Below, in pieces: positions 18,885-27,076 of a stretch of DNA of 64,000 bases. The notes beneath the pieces are model-generated. The model saw only the letters and a list, made by a program, of their open reading frames with translations. It was not told the DNA's origin and did no database searches. Source of the DNA: an uncultured Gammaproteobacteria bacterium (GTDB lineage: Bacteria; Pseudomonadota; Gammaproteobacteria; Steroidobacterales; Foliamicaceae); the NCBI GenBank assembly GCA_951828235.1, contig OX639965.1, positions 1,199,191-1,263,190 on the forward strand, in the 5' to 3' direction. Position 1 is the first letter of the stretch. Each line of letters opens with the position of its first letter. A program made the translations under genes and the position numbers.

Positions 18885-20327
18885 GTGACCAGACTGAATC
18901 GGCGCGAGGCGCTAATGGGGATCGGCGCTGCCGCGGCAGTGCTCGCGGGGTGCGGTCGTCGGCCGACTACCGACAGTGACGCAATCGTGATCGGCGCCGG
19001 GCTGTCCGGGCTGCAGGCGGCGCGGCTGCTCGAGTCGGAAGGCTTGAGCGTCACCGTGCTGGAGTCGCGCAACCGTGTGGGCGGCAGGATCCTGTCCTAC
19101 CGGCACATTCCCGGGTCGCCCGAAGCCGGGGGTACCAGTTTCGGGGCCGGTTATGCGCGCCTCATGCAGGTCGCGCAGGAACTGGGCGTAGGGCTCGTAA
19201 ATCTGGATCCGATTCGTGAATCTTTCAATGTGCGCACACTTGCCCTGAGCGGCGAGATCATCCCCACCGCGGAATGGCCCACGCACGAACTGAACGTGTT
19301 GCCGGAGCAGGCGCGCCAGTTCCCGCCCTGGGCGTATCTGGGTTTCAAGATGTTCACGAACAACCCCTATCCCACCCCGCCGGATTGGGTATCGCCCGAG
19401 TTCGCCCACCTGGACGTGTCGCTTCGGGAGTACCTGACCGGCCAGGGCGAGACCGACGCCGTGGTGGACCTCTGCTACGACAACAATCCGGGCTGGGGAA
19501 ACAATGCCGACGAGGTGTCCGCAGCCCTGGTGTTGTTCGCCATGCGGTTCGCGGCCGCGCAGGACGGGTTTACGGGACCGGACGGCGGATCCGCGTACAC
19601 GGCGGTGAACGGTAACCAGTCGATACCGGAAGCCATGGCCGCGTCGCTGAATACGGAGGTGTTGCTGGAGCGCCGTGTCACGGGCATAAGCGATACCGGC
19701 TCCCGCGTTGAAGTGCATTGCGAGGACGGCAGCCGCCATCACGCCGACCGCGTGATCAGCTCGCTCCCGTGCTCCCTGCTGCGTCATCTGAACCTGGAAC
19801 CGGGGCTTGAGGGCTTGCAGGCCGAGGCGGCCCGCAATGTCGATTCGCAGATACTCAACCAGCTGCACATGGTGGCCAAGCGTCCCTTCTGGGAAGACGA
19901 CGGCATGTCGGCCCACATGTGGACCGATTCCCTGGCCGGAATGGTGATCGCCGAGCGCAAGGGCGATACGCCGGACGAAGTCACCAGCCTCACGAGCTGG
20001 ACGCGCGGCGCGCTGGCGGTGGAGCAGGACAAGCTGTCCGATGAAGAAGCCGCCGCTCGCATCGTCGCGGACATCGAACGCCTGCGCCCCGCAGCCAAGG
20101 GTCAGCTTGAGGTCATGGCCTACCAGTCCTGGTTCAACGACCCCGACTCGGCGGGCGACTGGGCGGTCTGGAAGCCTGGCCAGGTCATGAAATATGCGCC
20201 CGAGGTGGGTAAACAGCATGGCCGCGTGCACTTCTGCGGGGAACACACGGCCGTGGCCAACCGCGGCATGGAAGGGGCGCTGGAATCCGGCGACCGCGTC
20301 GCCTTCGAAGTGCTCGACCTGATCTAG
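18885..20327 (+). CDS. FAD-dependent amine oxidase family protein with Tat-type lipoprotein signal
   Basis: 480 residues. The N-terminus MTRLNRREALMGIG has a twin-arginine pattern and continues to a lipobox-like VLAGC, so export as a folded, lipid-anchored flavoprotein is likely. The dinucleotide-binding VIGAGLSGLQAARLLE, then ESRNRVGGRI, and the C-terminal VHFCGEHTAVANRGMEGALESG match flavin monoamine oxidases. The substrate amine is unknown. The GTG start is fixed by a strong GGAGGAGGTGGGAG just upstream; TATACT at 18843 is a candidate -10. It leads a row of five same-strand genes with short gaps. DUF1838 in this row also has a Tat-like signal. Confidence 0.82.
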   Translation: MTRLNRREALMGIGAAAAVLAGCGRRPTTDSDAIVIGAGLSGLQAARLLESEGLSVTVLESRNRVGGRILSYRHIPGSPEAGGTSFGAGYARLMQVAQELGVGLVNLDPIRESFNVRTLALSGEIIPTAEWPTHELNVLPEQARQFPPWAYLGFKMFTNNPYPTPPDWVSPEFAHLDVSLREYLTGQGETDAVVDLCYDNNPGWGNNADEVSAALVLFAMRFAAAQDGFTGPDGGSAYTAVNGNQSIPEAMAASLNTEVLLERRVTGISDTGSRVEVHCEDGSRHHADRVISSLPCSLLRHLNLEPGLEGLQAEAARNVDSQILNQLHMVAKRPFWEDDGMSAHMWTDSLAGMVIAERKGDTPDEVTSLTSWTRGALAVEQDKLSDEEAAARIVADIERLRPAAKGQLEVMAYQSWFNDPDSAGDWAVWKPGQVMKYAPEVGKQHGRVHFCGEHTAVANRGMEGALESGDRVAFEVLDLI

Positions 20328-20346
20328 CACACTAGCCGCCCCCGCA

Positions 20347-21606
20347 ATGAGTTCTCCCGGCGAAGTGCCCGGCGCGTTCCGGGTAGCGCCCTTCACTGCG
20401 CTTCGTCCCGCGGCGGGCCGGGCCGGGGAAACCATCGCTCCGCCCTACGACGTTGTCAGTGTCGCCGAGGCCCGCGCGCGTATCGCCGATCGCAGCAACG
20501 ATTTCCTGCGACTGTCGCTCCCTGACGCTGCTCTACCTGAAGCGCCGAAGCCCACGCCGCGGGAACGCTATGCGGCGGCGCGACAAACCTTGGATGACTT
20601 CCTTTCGACCGGAGTGGTCGCACGCGATTCGAAGCCGGCCTATTACATATACCGTGTCCGGAGCGGGGACCATACGCAGACCGGCATTGTCCTGTTGGTT
20701 TCGGTCGAAAGCTACCGGGCGGGCACGCTGCGCCGCCACGAGCTGACCCGGCCGGACAAGGAAACCGACCGCTCACGGCTCATCCAGGCGCTTGAATCGC
20801 AGACCGGACTGGTCATGCTGGCGCACCGCGCGCATGCGGGCCTGGCCACGCTGATTGCCGAAGCCTCGCAAGATGCGCCCGATTGCGAAGCGAGCCTGCA
20901 TGAGGGCGGCGCCGTCACCGGGCACAGCGTCTGGGTGGTGGACGACGAATCCGCCCTGGAGCGGATCACGCAGGCGTTCGGCGAACTGGGCGAATTGTTT
21001 ATCGCCGACGGCCATCACCGCGTGGCTGCAGGCAACCGGGCCGCCGCGGCGAATGCCGACCGGCCCGAAGCGCAGTGGCTGATCGGGGCCACCTTTCCCG
21101 CCGACGAGCTCAGAATCCTCGACTACAACCGCGTGGTGTCGGGCCTGAACGGGCACAGCCCCGCAGCCTTCCTTGAAGCGCTTTCGGGCAGCTTCGAAGT
21201 GACTCCTTCGGCGAAGGCGGCGCGCCCCAAACAGCCCCGCGAATACGGCCTTTATCTCGACGGCGGCTGGCACAGCGCGCGGCTGCGTCCGGGACTTGCC
21301 CCGGAGGACGACCCGGTCGGCAGCCTCGATGTAAGCCTGCTTGGCGAGCATCTGCTGGCGCGGCTGTTGGGAATCGAGGATTCACGCACCGATCCGCGCA
21401 TCGACTTCGTGGGCGGCGCCCGCGGTCTTCAGGAACTTGAAAGGCGCGTGGACAGCGGTGACGCATCGGTCGCCATCGCGCTGTACCCCACGCCCATGCA
21501 GGCGCTGATGGAGGTGGCCGGCGCCGGCGAGATCATGCCGCCCAAGTCCACCTGGTTCGAGCCCAAGCTCGCCGACGGACTGTTGGCCTATAGTTGGGCA
21601 GGTTAG
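20347..21606 (+). CDS. DUF1015 family protein
   Basis: 419 residues matching the DUF1015 family: N-terminal APFTALRP, then APPYDVVS, the SFLRLSLPD-like NDFLRLSLPD, YYIYRV, and the central FIADGHHRVAAG motif with its histidine pair. Relatives are soluble and widespread; their biochemical role is not established, though the histidine motif suggests a nucleotide or phospho-ligand. It begins 19 bases after the amine oxidase stop and precedes the PCP_red gene by 25 bases, so it is likely in the same transcript. No signal peptide. Confidence 0.85.
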   Translation: MSSPGEVPGAFRVAPFTALRPAAGRAGETIAPPYDVVSVAEARARIADRSNDFLRLSLPDAALPEAPKPTPRERYAAARQTLDDFLSTGVVARDSKPAYYIYRVRSGDHTQTGIVLLVSVESYRAGTLRRHELTRPDKETDRSRLIQALESQTGLVMLAHRAHAGLATLIAEASQDAPDCEASLHEGGAVTGHSVWVVDDESALERITQAFGELGELFIADGHHRVAAGNRAAAANADRPEAQWLIGATFPADELRILDYNRVVSGLNGHSPAAFLEALSGSFEVTPSAKAARPKQPREYGLYLDGGWHSARLRPGLAPEDDPVGSLDVSLLGEHLLARLLGIEDSRTDPRIDFVGGARGLQELERRVDSGDASVAIALYPTPMQALMEVAGAGEIMPPKSTWFEPKLADGLLAYSWAG

Positions 21607-21631
21607 ATCAGTATCCTGGAGGTGACTGAAA

Positions 21632-21832
21632 ATGTCAGACGACAACACACTGGCGGAAGCCAACGAGATGGATGACGAGGTGAAGTTCGCAGCGGATGCG
21701 GTGCCGTATATCGAACAGGTTCCCGGCTTTGTGCGAAACGTGGCGCTCAAGGCCATGATCGCCAAGGCCAAGGAAAAGGGAGTGACCCTCATCGACGGCG
21801 CATTCATGGACGAAAACAACCCGATGAAATAG
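21632..21832 (+). CDS. Stand-alone PCP_red-domain protein
   Basis: A 66-residue protein consisting almost wholly of one PCP_red-like domain (AADAVPYIEQVPGFVRNVAL...KAKEKGVTLIDG). This domain normally forms the C-terminus of the light-independent protochlorophyllide reductase subunit B and is also known as a free-standing small protein of unknown role. No chlorophyll synthesis genes are in the window. A clear GGAGGT lies 9 bases before the ATG. Position between DUF1015 and DUF1838, with gaps of 25 and 33 bases, suggests a shared function with the neighbouring oxidoreductases. Confidence 0.75.
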   Translation: MSDDNTLAEANEMDDEVKFAADAVPYIEQVPGFVRNVALKAMIAKAKEKGVTLIDGAFMDENNPMK

Positions 21833-21865
21833 GCCGCATACTCCACGATCAGGAGGGGAGGGAAC

Positions 21866-22759
21866 ATGGGAAAACTCACTTTGACCAGGCGAGACGCCAT
21901 ACTGGTGGGCGCCGGAACCGCGCTGACGGGCGGCGTACTTACCGCATCGGCGGCCACGCCGGCGCTGGACCTGGAAGACCCTGCCGTACGCGCCCGCGTT
22001 CGCGCGAAGGTTTCGGGGTCCGCCGCGGAGGAAACGGTTTACAGGTTCTACCGCCTGCACCTCTACGCTTACATGCATGACGCCAACCTGATCCCGCTGT
22101 TCACCATGAACAACCTGAACGTGACGCAGTGCCGTCCTTTGGAGGACAACCAGTACGCATTCAAGGTGTTTGAGTGCGGCGTCTATTGCAAGTTCGACAC
22201 GGATGAGGTGCTGGAATCCTGGGAAAACCCAGTTACGGGCGAAGTCAGGGAGCCCTGGACGTTCCTCGGCGGCCCTCTGAACGTGAAGCTCGGCGCCGAC
22301 GGGGTGGAAACGCCGCCGGAGGCAACGGTGCATCCCGATACCCTGCGCATGGAAGCGTACGGCGGCATGGTGTTCGTGCCGGTCGCCTCGCATTTCTCCT
22401 ATCCCAGCCCCTTCGACCCGGAAGAGTGGCCGAAGGAATCCCCCGGTCGCACCCACTACTGGGATTCCCTGTTCGTTCACGCCTCCAAGGTGGAGGACGT
22501 GGTCAATCCGGACATCGACAACGCGCCGGCCTTCTGCCAGTTCCAGAACCTGGTGAGCTGGGGCCCGTGGGTCGGCATGGGCGGCCACGAGGGCCGCAGC
22601 TACGGCCGGGCTTACGGCACCAAGCTGGCCAGTATCGATGATCTGCCGGCCGGCGCCCGGAAGTCGCTGGAATTGAAGGCGCCGAAGATCTTTGATGTCG
22701 AGAACTGGACGGAGTACCACGACTACATAGAGGAATACAAGGACACCTACGGGTCATAG
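21866..22759 (+). CDS. DUF1838 family protein with Tat-type signal
   Basis: 297 residues. The N-terminus MGKLTLTRRDAILVGAG is a twin-arginine-like signal with a hydrophobic stretch ending near ASAATPA, so the mature protein is probably periplasmic. The body (VYRFYRLHLYAYMHD, WENPVTGE, PWVGMGGHEGRSYGRAYG) matches DUF1838, a family of unknown function common in marine and soil proteobacteria. AGGAGGGGAGG before the ATG is a strong ribosome-binding site. It follows PCP_red by 33 bases and precedes an MDR dehydrogenase by 23, all on one strand. Confidence 0.8.
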   Translation: MGKLTLTRRDAILVGAGTALTGGVLTASAATPALDLEDPAVRARVRAKVSGSAAEETVYRFYRLHLYAYMHDANLIPLFTMNNLNVTQCRPLEDNQYAFKVFECGVYCKFDTDEVLESWENPVTGEVREPWTFLGGPLNVKLGADGVETPPEATVHPDTLRMEAYGGMVFVPVASHFSYPSPFDPEEWPKESPGRTHYWDSLFVHASKVEDVVNPDIDNAPAFCQFQNLVSWGPWVGMGGHEGRSYGRAYGTKLASIDDLPAGARKSLELKAPKIFDVENWTEYHDYIEEYKDTYGS

Positions 22760-22782
22760 CCGCGCTGAGAGGGGCGCGCGCC

Positions 22783-23823
22783 ATGAAAGTCTTTGAAATA
22801 GGGGACTACAGCAAGGGTCTCAACCTGCATGCGGTCGAGCGGCCCGAGCCCGTTCCCGGCCATGGCGAAGCGGTTATGCGGGTGCGCGCCACAGGCATCA
22901 ACGCCCGCGACCTCACCATCATGCACGGCAGTCTGGGCAAGACTGTCATGCCGCACACCCGCATCCCGCTGAGCGACAATGCCGGCGACATCATCGCGGT
23001 CGGCGCCGGCGTCGAGAACGTCCGCGAGGGCGACCGTGTGACCATGAGTCATTACTGGCAATGGCTGGACGGCGACTGGCACGCGTCCATGGCGGAGCAG
23101 GACTACTCCGCGACCCTCGACGGCTTTCTGGCGGAGCAGGTCGTGGTGCCGGCGGCAGCGCTGATCAGGCTGCCCGACAGCCTGAGCTACGAACAGGCCA
23201 GCACCCTGCAGAGCCCCGGCCTCACCGCCTGGAACGCCGTGGTTGAAGCGGGCGCGGCCAGGGCCAGCGATACGGTACTGACACTGGGTTCCGGCGCCGT
23301 GTCCGTGTTCGGAATGCAATGGGCGAAGATGCTGGGCGCGCGATGCATCATCACGTCATCAAGCGATGAAAAACTTGCTCGCCTGAAGGAACTCGGCGCG
23401 GATTTCGGCGTGAATTACCGCACCAATGCGGATTGGCCCGCGGAGGTCCTGGAGCTCACCCACGGCGAGGGGGCGGACATCATTCTCAACAACGTGGGCT
23501 TGAGCGAAATGGAGAACTGCCTGATGGCCGCCGCCTCCAACGGCCGCATCATGCATATCGGCGCCAACCCCGTGGTCCACAACCAGCCGCCGCAGGAGCC
23601 ACCGTCCCTGACCAAGCTGCCGAACCTCATTCTCAAGAACCTCACCGTGCGAGGCATCATCGTCGGCAGCCGGCGAATGTTCGTGGACCTCATCCAGGCC
23701 ATGGTCCGCAACGACATCCGGCCCGTCATCGACCGGGTCTTCGACTGGGACGACGTCTACGACGCGATCGAGTACATGCAAAGCGGCGAGAAGATCGGCA
23801 AGATCGTCATTCGGGTAACGTAG
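22783..23823 (+). CDS. Zinc-independent MDR family alcohol dehydrogenase / quinone oxidoreductase
   Basis: 346 residues with the medium-chain dehydrogenase layout: an N-terminal GroES-like half (GHGEAVMRVRATGINARDL, then PLSDNAGDIIAVG) and a C-terminal NAD(P)-binding half. The usual GxGxxG is seen as TLGSGAVSVFG. The zinc-ligand cysteine and histidine of true alcohol dehydrogenases are not apparent, so it is probably a zinc-independent reductase. It is the last gene of the five-gene run starting at 18885. Beyond its stop the base composition changes to the AT-richer cassette. Confidence 0.85.
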   Translation: MKVFEIGDYSKGLNLHAVERPEPVPGHGEAVMRVRATGINARDLTIMHGSLGKTVMPHTRIPLSDNAGDIIAVGAGVENVREGDRVTMSHYWQWLDGDWHASMAEQDYSATLDGFLAEQVVVPAAALIRLPDSLSYEQASTLQSPGLTAWNAVVEAGAARASDTVLTLGSGAVSVFGMQWAKMLGARCIITSSSDEKLARLKELGADFGVNYRTNADWPAEVLELTHGEGADIILNNVGLSEMENCLMAAASNGRIMHIGANPVVHNQPPQEPPSLTKLPNLILKNLTVRGIIVGSRRMFVDLIQAMVRNDIRPVIDRVFDWDDVYDAIEYMQSGEKIGKIVIRVT

Positions 23824-23944
23824 CCTGGCAGTGCCAAGTGCTACACAAGGAGACCATTTGCCCGAGTCAACAGAGAAAACGGAATCAATTCACGAGTTGC
23901 CCTACAGAGGCGGGTGTCCATGGATATGTGGAATAAACGGAAAG

Positions 23945-24817
23945 CTATCGCTGGGTTGGCAATGTCAGGTGATCCAAATCGAGATGATCGCTCTCCACAT
24001 AATCTTGTGCCGTAATGTCTTGAAGCCGACATACGATTTGAGAATTAACCAGAAATCGCCCCGATTGAAGAAATCGGCCAATCCATTGTTCCACCAGGGC
24101 AGACCAGTCGGCTGGAATGTCTAGCGGATCATTTTCCTTAATGAACCACCAATCTAACTCCACGGTTGTGTTGTCCCATGAAGGCGCCGCGCGAACTCTA
24201 ACTTCACGAAGGACACGCAGATGCGCCCCTTCGGCGGTATTTTTCGAGGTCGCCGCTACGATATGGCGCTGGAAGTCCTTGGCGGCTTGCACGAAGTCAT
24301 CCGGAAAAGCAAACCGGCTGCGTTTTCGGCTGAGTGCAGTCGCGAAATCACGAGCCTCTTGGTCTGTTCTACAGCCACGATGCCGGGTCCAAGAAGCAAC
24401 TACAGCCTTTTGGACTGTCATCGTCCTATCAAGGTCAGCAACTAGGCCCTCCGGCGCTGTCGCAGGCACGTAAGCAAAGCCTGGTCTCTTCAGGCGGCGC
24501 ACTTCCTCAACCACATGCGCCTCTAGTCTCACCAAGGGTGCAACCTCAACAAAAGGGCGTGTTTGACAGTCACGAATTACGTCGCAAGTTTGAGTAAGCA
24601 CTGCGGCGCCGCGGATTTCATCAGAGACCGGCACGACCTCTGACATCTCGTCCTCGGTTTTCGGAGAAAGTGCTGGTTTGTCATCAGGTTCTTGCCTTGC
24701 CGAGATATGAGCTCTATCGGCGAGATATATGAATTCCAGCCCTTCGTCTAAGGTTACGTCTCCCTGTCGCCATTGGCGTAATACTCTATTGATCGCTCCT
24801 TCGGTTCTGCTAGCCAT
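23945..24817 (-). CDS. Uncharacterised protein, third gene of the tRNA-Met-linked cassette
   Basis: 290 residues from the ATG at 24817; a start at 24847 would overlap the HTH gene by 23 bases. I do not recognise a named family. The N-terminal part (INRVLRQWRQGDVTL) is followed by acidic linker sequence. A conserved-looking core then reads AAVLTQTCDVIRD...RPFVEVAPLV, with later blocks SRKRSRFAFPDDFVQAAKDF and LRVLREVRVRAAPSWD. No signal peptide or membrane helix is visible. The C-terminus is acidic (YVESDHLDLDHL). AT-richer composition than flanking genes and the position after TIGR04255 and HTH genes suggest a horizontally acquired operon. Confidence 0.7.
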   Translation of the reverse strand: MASRTEGAINRVLRQWRQGDVTLDEGLEFIYLADRAHISARQEPDDKPALSPKTEDEMSEVVPVSDEIRGAAVLTQTCDVIRDCQTRPFVEVAPLVRLEAHVVEEVRRLKRPGFAYVPATAPEGLVADLDRTMTVQKAVVASWTRHRGCRTDQEARDFATALSRKRSRFAFPDDFVQAAKDFQRHIVAATSKNTAEGAHLRVLREVRVRAAPSWDNTTVELDWWFIKENDPLDIPADWSALVEQWIGRFLQSGRFLVNSQIVCRLQDITAQDYVESDHLDLDHLTLPTQR

Positions 24818-24824
24818 TGAAGAG

Positions 24825-25499
24825 TCATGTCGCTTTCTTTTTTGCAATCCTCACGACATTCGCGATGCGAGTCCTGGAGGAGGGAGTATGGGGTGGATCT
24901 TGTATTGCCTCAAGAAAATACGCGGGGGATGGAGGGCGTCGAGCGGCTTGCGCGCTGGGTGCCAGGGGAAGCGGCCGCTGCATTGCTCGCGATGGGGAAA
25001 GTAGCTCGGCTGCTTCCTTGAAACGGTTGGCTCGTAGTATCTCAAACAAAGACTGCCCCGAAGAATTCTGCGTAAGCAATTGGCTTCGATTTTGTTCCTG
25101 GCTGCCGGTGTCAATACGCCGAATTATTTTGAGCGCCTGCCGAATGCTCTGTTCATGAATAGCGGTAGTCGGCTGACCGTTTGCCCAATTGTGGACGCTA
25201 CGGCGCGAAACTCGAAAGAGATTGCCAATTTCTTCCCACTTAAGTCCGCCTAGTCTCCGTATTTCAAGAATTGCCTCGGCTGTAGTTTCGTTGGGGACCA
25301 ACTGCAATTGTGGCCGTGGGTAGGAACTTGTTGCGTCGGTCGCGCGAGGAATGTAATAGCTCGCTACGGTTCCCGATTCGGGGATTCCTCCGAGGGTTCG
25401 ATTCAAGGCAATAGAGTGGTAGCGAGGTTCGTCTTGAATGAGGGTTGCCAGGATGCCCTTTTCTTCTTTTGTGTAGCTACGTGCGCACGTTGCGATCAT
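24825..25499 (-). CDS. Helix-turn-helix protein, second gene of the cassette
   Basis: 224 residues. Around residues 75-112 a helix-turn-helix can be read (TAEAILEIRRLGGLKWEEIG followed by NLFRVSRRSVHNWANG), typical of DNA-binding antitoxins or regulators. A second block, SLFEILRANRFKEAAELL near residues 150-167, resembles the C-terminal partner-binding region of some Xre/MbcA-type antitoxins. The tail is proline-rich and basic. The ATG at 25499 overlaps the TIGR04255 stop (ATGA), showing tight coupling. It could repress its own operon through the direct repeats at 26343-26362. Role as antitoxin or regulator is inference. Confidence 0.72.
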   Translation of the reverse strand: MIATCARSYTKEEKGILATLIQDEPRYHSIALNRTLGGIPESGTVASYYIPRATDATSSYPRPQLQLVPNETTAEAILEIRRLGGLKWEEIGNLFRVSRRSVHNWANGQPTTAIHEQSIRQALKIIRRIDTGSQEQNRSQLLTQNSSGQSLFEILRANRFKEAAELLSPSRAMQRPLPLAPSAQAARRPPSPAYFLEAIQDPPHTPSSRTRIANVVRIAKKKAT

Positions 25500-26314
25500 A
25501 ATTCCGCCCCGTAAAAGGCCAAGAAATTGTCGGTAGTCATTTCCCGAAACACACTGTAAATTCGCTTGGCGAAGCTCCCAACGGTGGAAATTACCAGTTC
25601 CGTATCGTAAGGCATCGAATTGGGTGTAAACATGTCCAGATCAAGAAACCAACTTTCACTATCTAGTGGCTCCAATAAGTTAGGATCGTGAGTTGAATTT
25701 GGCGGCAACTTGCCCCATGTGCCTTGGATCAGTCCCTCTTCGGCAAGGAATTGGGCGTTTGTAATCAAATGCACCGCCGCTTGGCCAAGCGTTTGCGGGT
25801 CGGCATGATTGGAATTCAAGATGCCTAGCACCTCGGGATGAATGAGATCTCGCAGTTTTTCTGTTGCCTCGCCCTTCATCCGATCGATATACCGCAATCC
25901 AACTCTCTGAGCACTCGCCGGATTAAAGGCCTCCGCGAGACTGGAAACAATGTGATTAAGTCTTGTCAAGAAGTCGTTACGGCTCTCATAGTTTGTAGTC
26001 TCAAGGGCAACGAAATCCACGCCCAACGAAACTAGCCAAGAAGGTGATTCTCGGCTACCGGAAAACCTCCAAATCAGCGAGCGTTCGCTAATCTCCGGCG
26101 TTTCCCGGCTTAAGTCGACATTCCGTCCTTGCTCTTTGCTTAGTTCCGGATATGTGTCGCGAATCAACTCCTGAAAATCTGCAACTCGATCCGGATTGCG
26201 AATCGCAAGAATCTGAGGAAATCGAATCTGGGCGATAACGCGTTCGAGCGGTGCCCTTGGTAAGGGAACCTCAGCAGGGGACTCGCCGGTCAGTGGTTGA
26301 GGTTGAGCCCACAT
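25496..26314 (-). CDS. TIGR04255 family protein, first gene of the cassette
   Basis: 272 residues matching the sporadically distributed TIGR04255 family: an N-terminal LPRAPLERVIAQIRFPQIL, an internal RVGLRYIDRM, and a C-terminal LDLDMFTPN...DTELVISTV...FREMTTDNFLAFYG. The biochemical function of the family is unknown; its members are usually found in accessory regions. I choose the ATG at 26314 because GGGAAAG lies just upstream, rather than the longer frame to 26407, which would include the putative operator repeats. The operon reads toward the MDR gene and begins about 600 bases from tRNA-Met. Confidence 0.8.
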   Translation of the reverse strand: MWAQPQPLTGESPAEVPLPRAPLERVIAQIRFPQILAIRNPDRVADFQELIRDTYPELSKEQGRNVDLSRETPEISERSLIWRFSGSRESPSWLVSLGVDFVALETTNYESRNDFLTRLNHIVSSLAEAFNPASAQRVGLRYIDRMKGEATEKLRDLIHPEVLGILNSNHADPQTLGQAAVHLITNAQFLAEEGLIQGTWGKLPPNSTHDPNLLEPLDSESWFLDLDMFTPNSMPYDTELVISTVGSFAKRIYSVFREMTTDNFLAFYGAEL

Positions 26315-26342
26315 GTTTGTCTTTCCCGTCACAATATGGGAT

Positions 26343-26362
26343 GTGAAGTATAGCGTGAAGTA
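26343..26362. promoter_or_regulatory. Direct repeat GTGAAGTA x2, candidate operator of the TIGR04255-HTH operon
   Basis: GTGAAGTA occurs twice (26343-26350 and 26355-26362) with starts 12 bases apart, so nearly one helical turn. The pair lies 29-48 bases before the TIGR04255 ATG in the promoter region. The second gene of the operon encodes a helix-turn-helix protein that could bind here. Confidence 0.4.
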
Positions 26363-26920
26363 GATGCAACATGGGGCCACGACTTGTGCCCGGAACCCAT
26401 CGACCATGGGGCCATATCTCTGTTACGACTACTTGCAATGGTTTTTAATAGACAAAGGAAAGCCAAGAGTATTGGAACGTTACAAGTCTGATCGAGTTGA
26501 TTAGGTGTGGCAGCAGCTGCTGTTCTTGTGTTGGGCGATGGTCTGCCGGTATTGATGGTTGCGCATGGTCTTCCAGCGGCAGCAATTCCGAGTAAGTGAC
26601 CGAGTTTGCGTTGTTCGGACGCTTGGTTTGCGCCCCCCACGCTGGACGCTGTGATCGGCAACCTCCCACTCCCCGGCTACGATTTGTTCCATTTCCTCGA
26701 TGGCCCGCGAGAATTTCCTTGTCAGAGCGCCGCGACTGTAGTGAGCGTTTTCCTCAATAAAGCCGGAGTGAATTTGGGCTAGTAGGCCAGCGGTGGACTC
26801 ATCTGGATGCTTAGGTTCCAAATTTGGCACGCGCTTCTTAATGCGCTATGTGGTGTAACCAAAGTAATCTGGAATGCACGAATTGTTGATCGCACCTCAG
26901 TCAGTTAAAAGTTCGGAAAG
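26363..26920. other. Gene-poor stretch between the cassette and tRNA-Met
   Basis: This AT-richer stretch contains no gene I can support firmly. One weak minus-strand reading frame (26501-26830) is listed separately. No integrase, no direct repeat of the tRNA 3' end and no insertion-sequence ends were found by eye. Part of it may be decayed mobile DNA. Confidence 0.5.
26501..26830 (-). CDS. Doubtful hypothetical protein
   Basis: A 109-codon minus-strand frame with a GTG start. The first 60 residues (HPDESTAGLLAQIHSG, HYSRGALTRKFSRAIEEMEQ) look like a plausible amphipathic-helix protein. The rest is rich in arginine, threonine and cysteine and looks non-coding, as if a frameshift had occurred near 26640. 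No ribosome-binding site is obvious. It may be the remnant of a small gene brought in with the cassette. Confidence 0.25.
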   Translation of the reverse strand: MPNLEPKHPDESTAGLLAQIHSGFIEENAHYSRGALTRKFSRAIEEMEQIVAGEWEVADHSVQRGGRKPSVRTTQTRSLTRNCCRWKTMRNHQYRQTIAQHKNSSCCHT

Positions 26921-26997
26921 TGGTGGTGATGGGTGGGCTTGAACCACCGACCTGCGGGTTATGAGTCCGCCGCTCTAACCAGCTGAGCTACATCACC
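26921..26997 (-). tRNA. tRNA-Met (anticodon CAT, elongator type)
   Basis: The reverse complement folds as a full cloverleaf. The acceptor stem is GGTGATG/CATCACC, the D-arm AGCTCAGCTGGTTAGAGC, the anticodon loop CTCATAA and the T-arm GGTGG TTCAAGC CCACC, followed by A and an encoded CCA. The G1:C72 pair rules out a bacterial initiator. A CAT anticodon could also be tRNA-Ile2, but the overall sequence resembles elongator tRNA-Met. Its 3' end faces the accessory cassette; tRNA-Thr lies 3 bases upstream. Confidence 0.93.
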
Positions 26998-27000
26998 ACA

Positions 27001-27076
27001 TGGTGCCGGAAGAGGGACTTGAACCCGCAACCTTCCGCTTACAAGGCGGATGCTCTACCAGTTGAGCTATTCCGGC
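27001..27076 (-). tRNA. tRNA-Thr (anticodon TGT)
   Basis: The reverse complement begins GCCGGAATAGCTCAACTGG and has acceptor stem GCCGGAA/TTCCGGC, anticodon loop CTTGTAA (anticodon TGT), T-arm GCGGG TTCAAGT CCCTC (one mismatch) and encoded ACCA. The first 10 bases overlap the 3' end of coaX: the TAG stop of coaX lies inside the tRNA at GGAATAG. Confidence 0.95.

Noticed and set aside
23824-26920. Attachment-site duplication of the tRNA-Met 3' end around the cassette
   Set aside because: I searched the left border (23824-23944) for the tRNA 3' sequence and found no copy; no integrase gene is present, so integration at the tRNA remains a guess.
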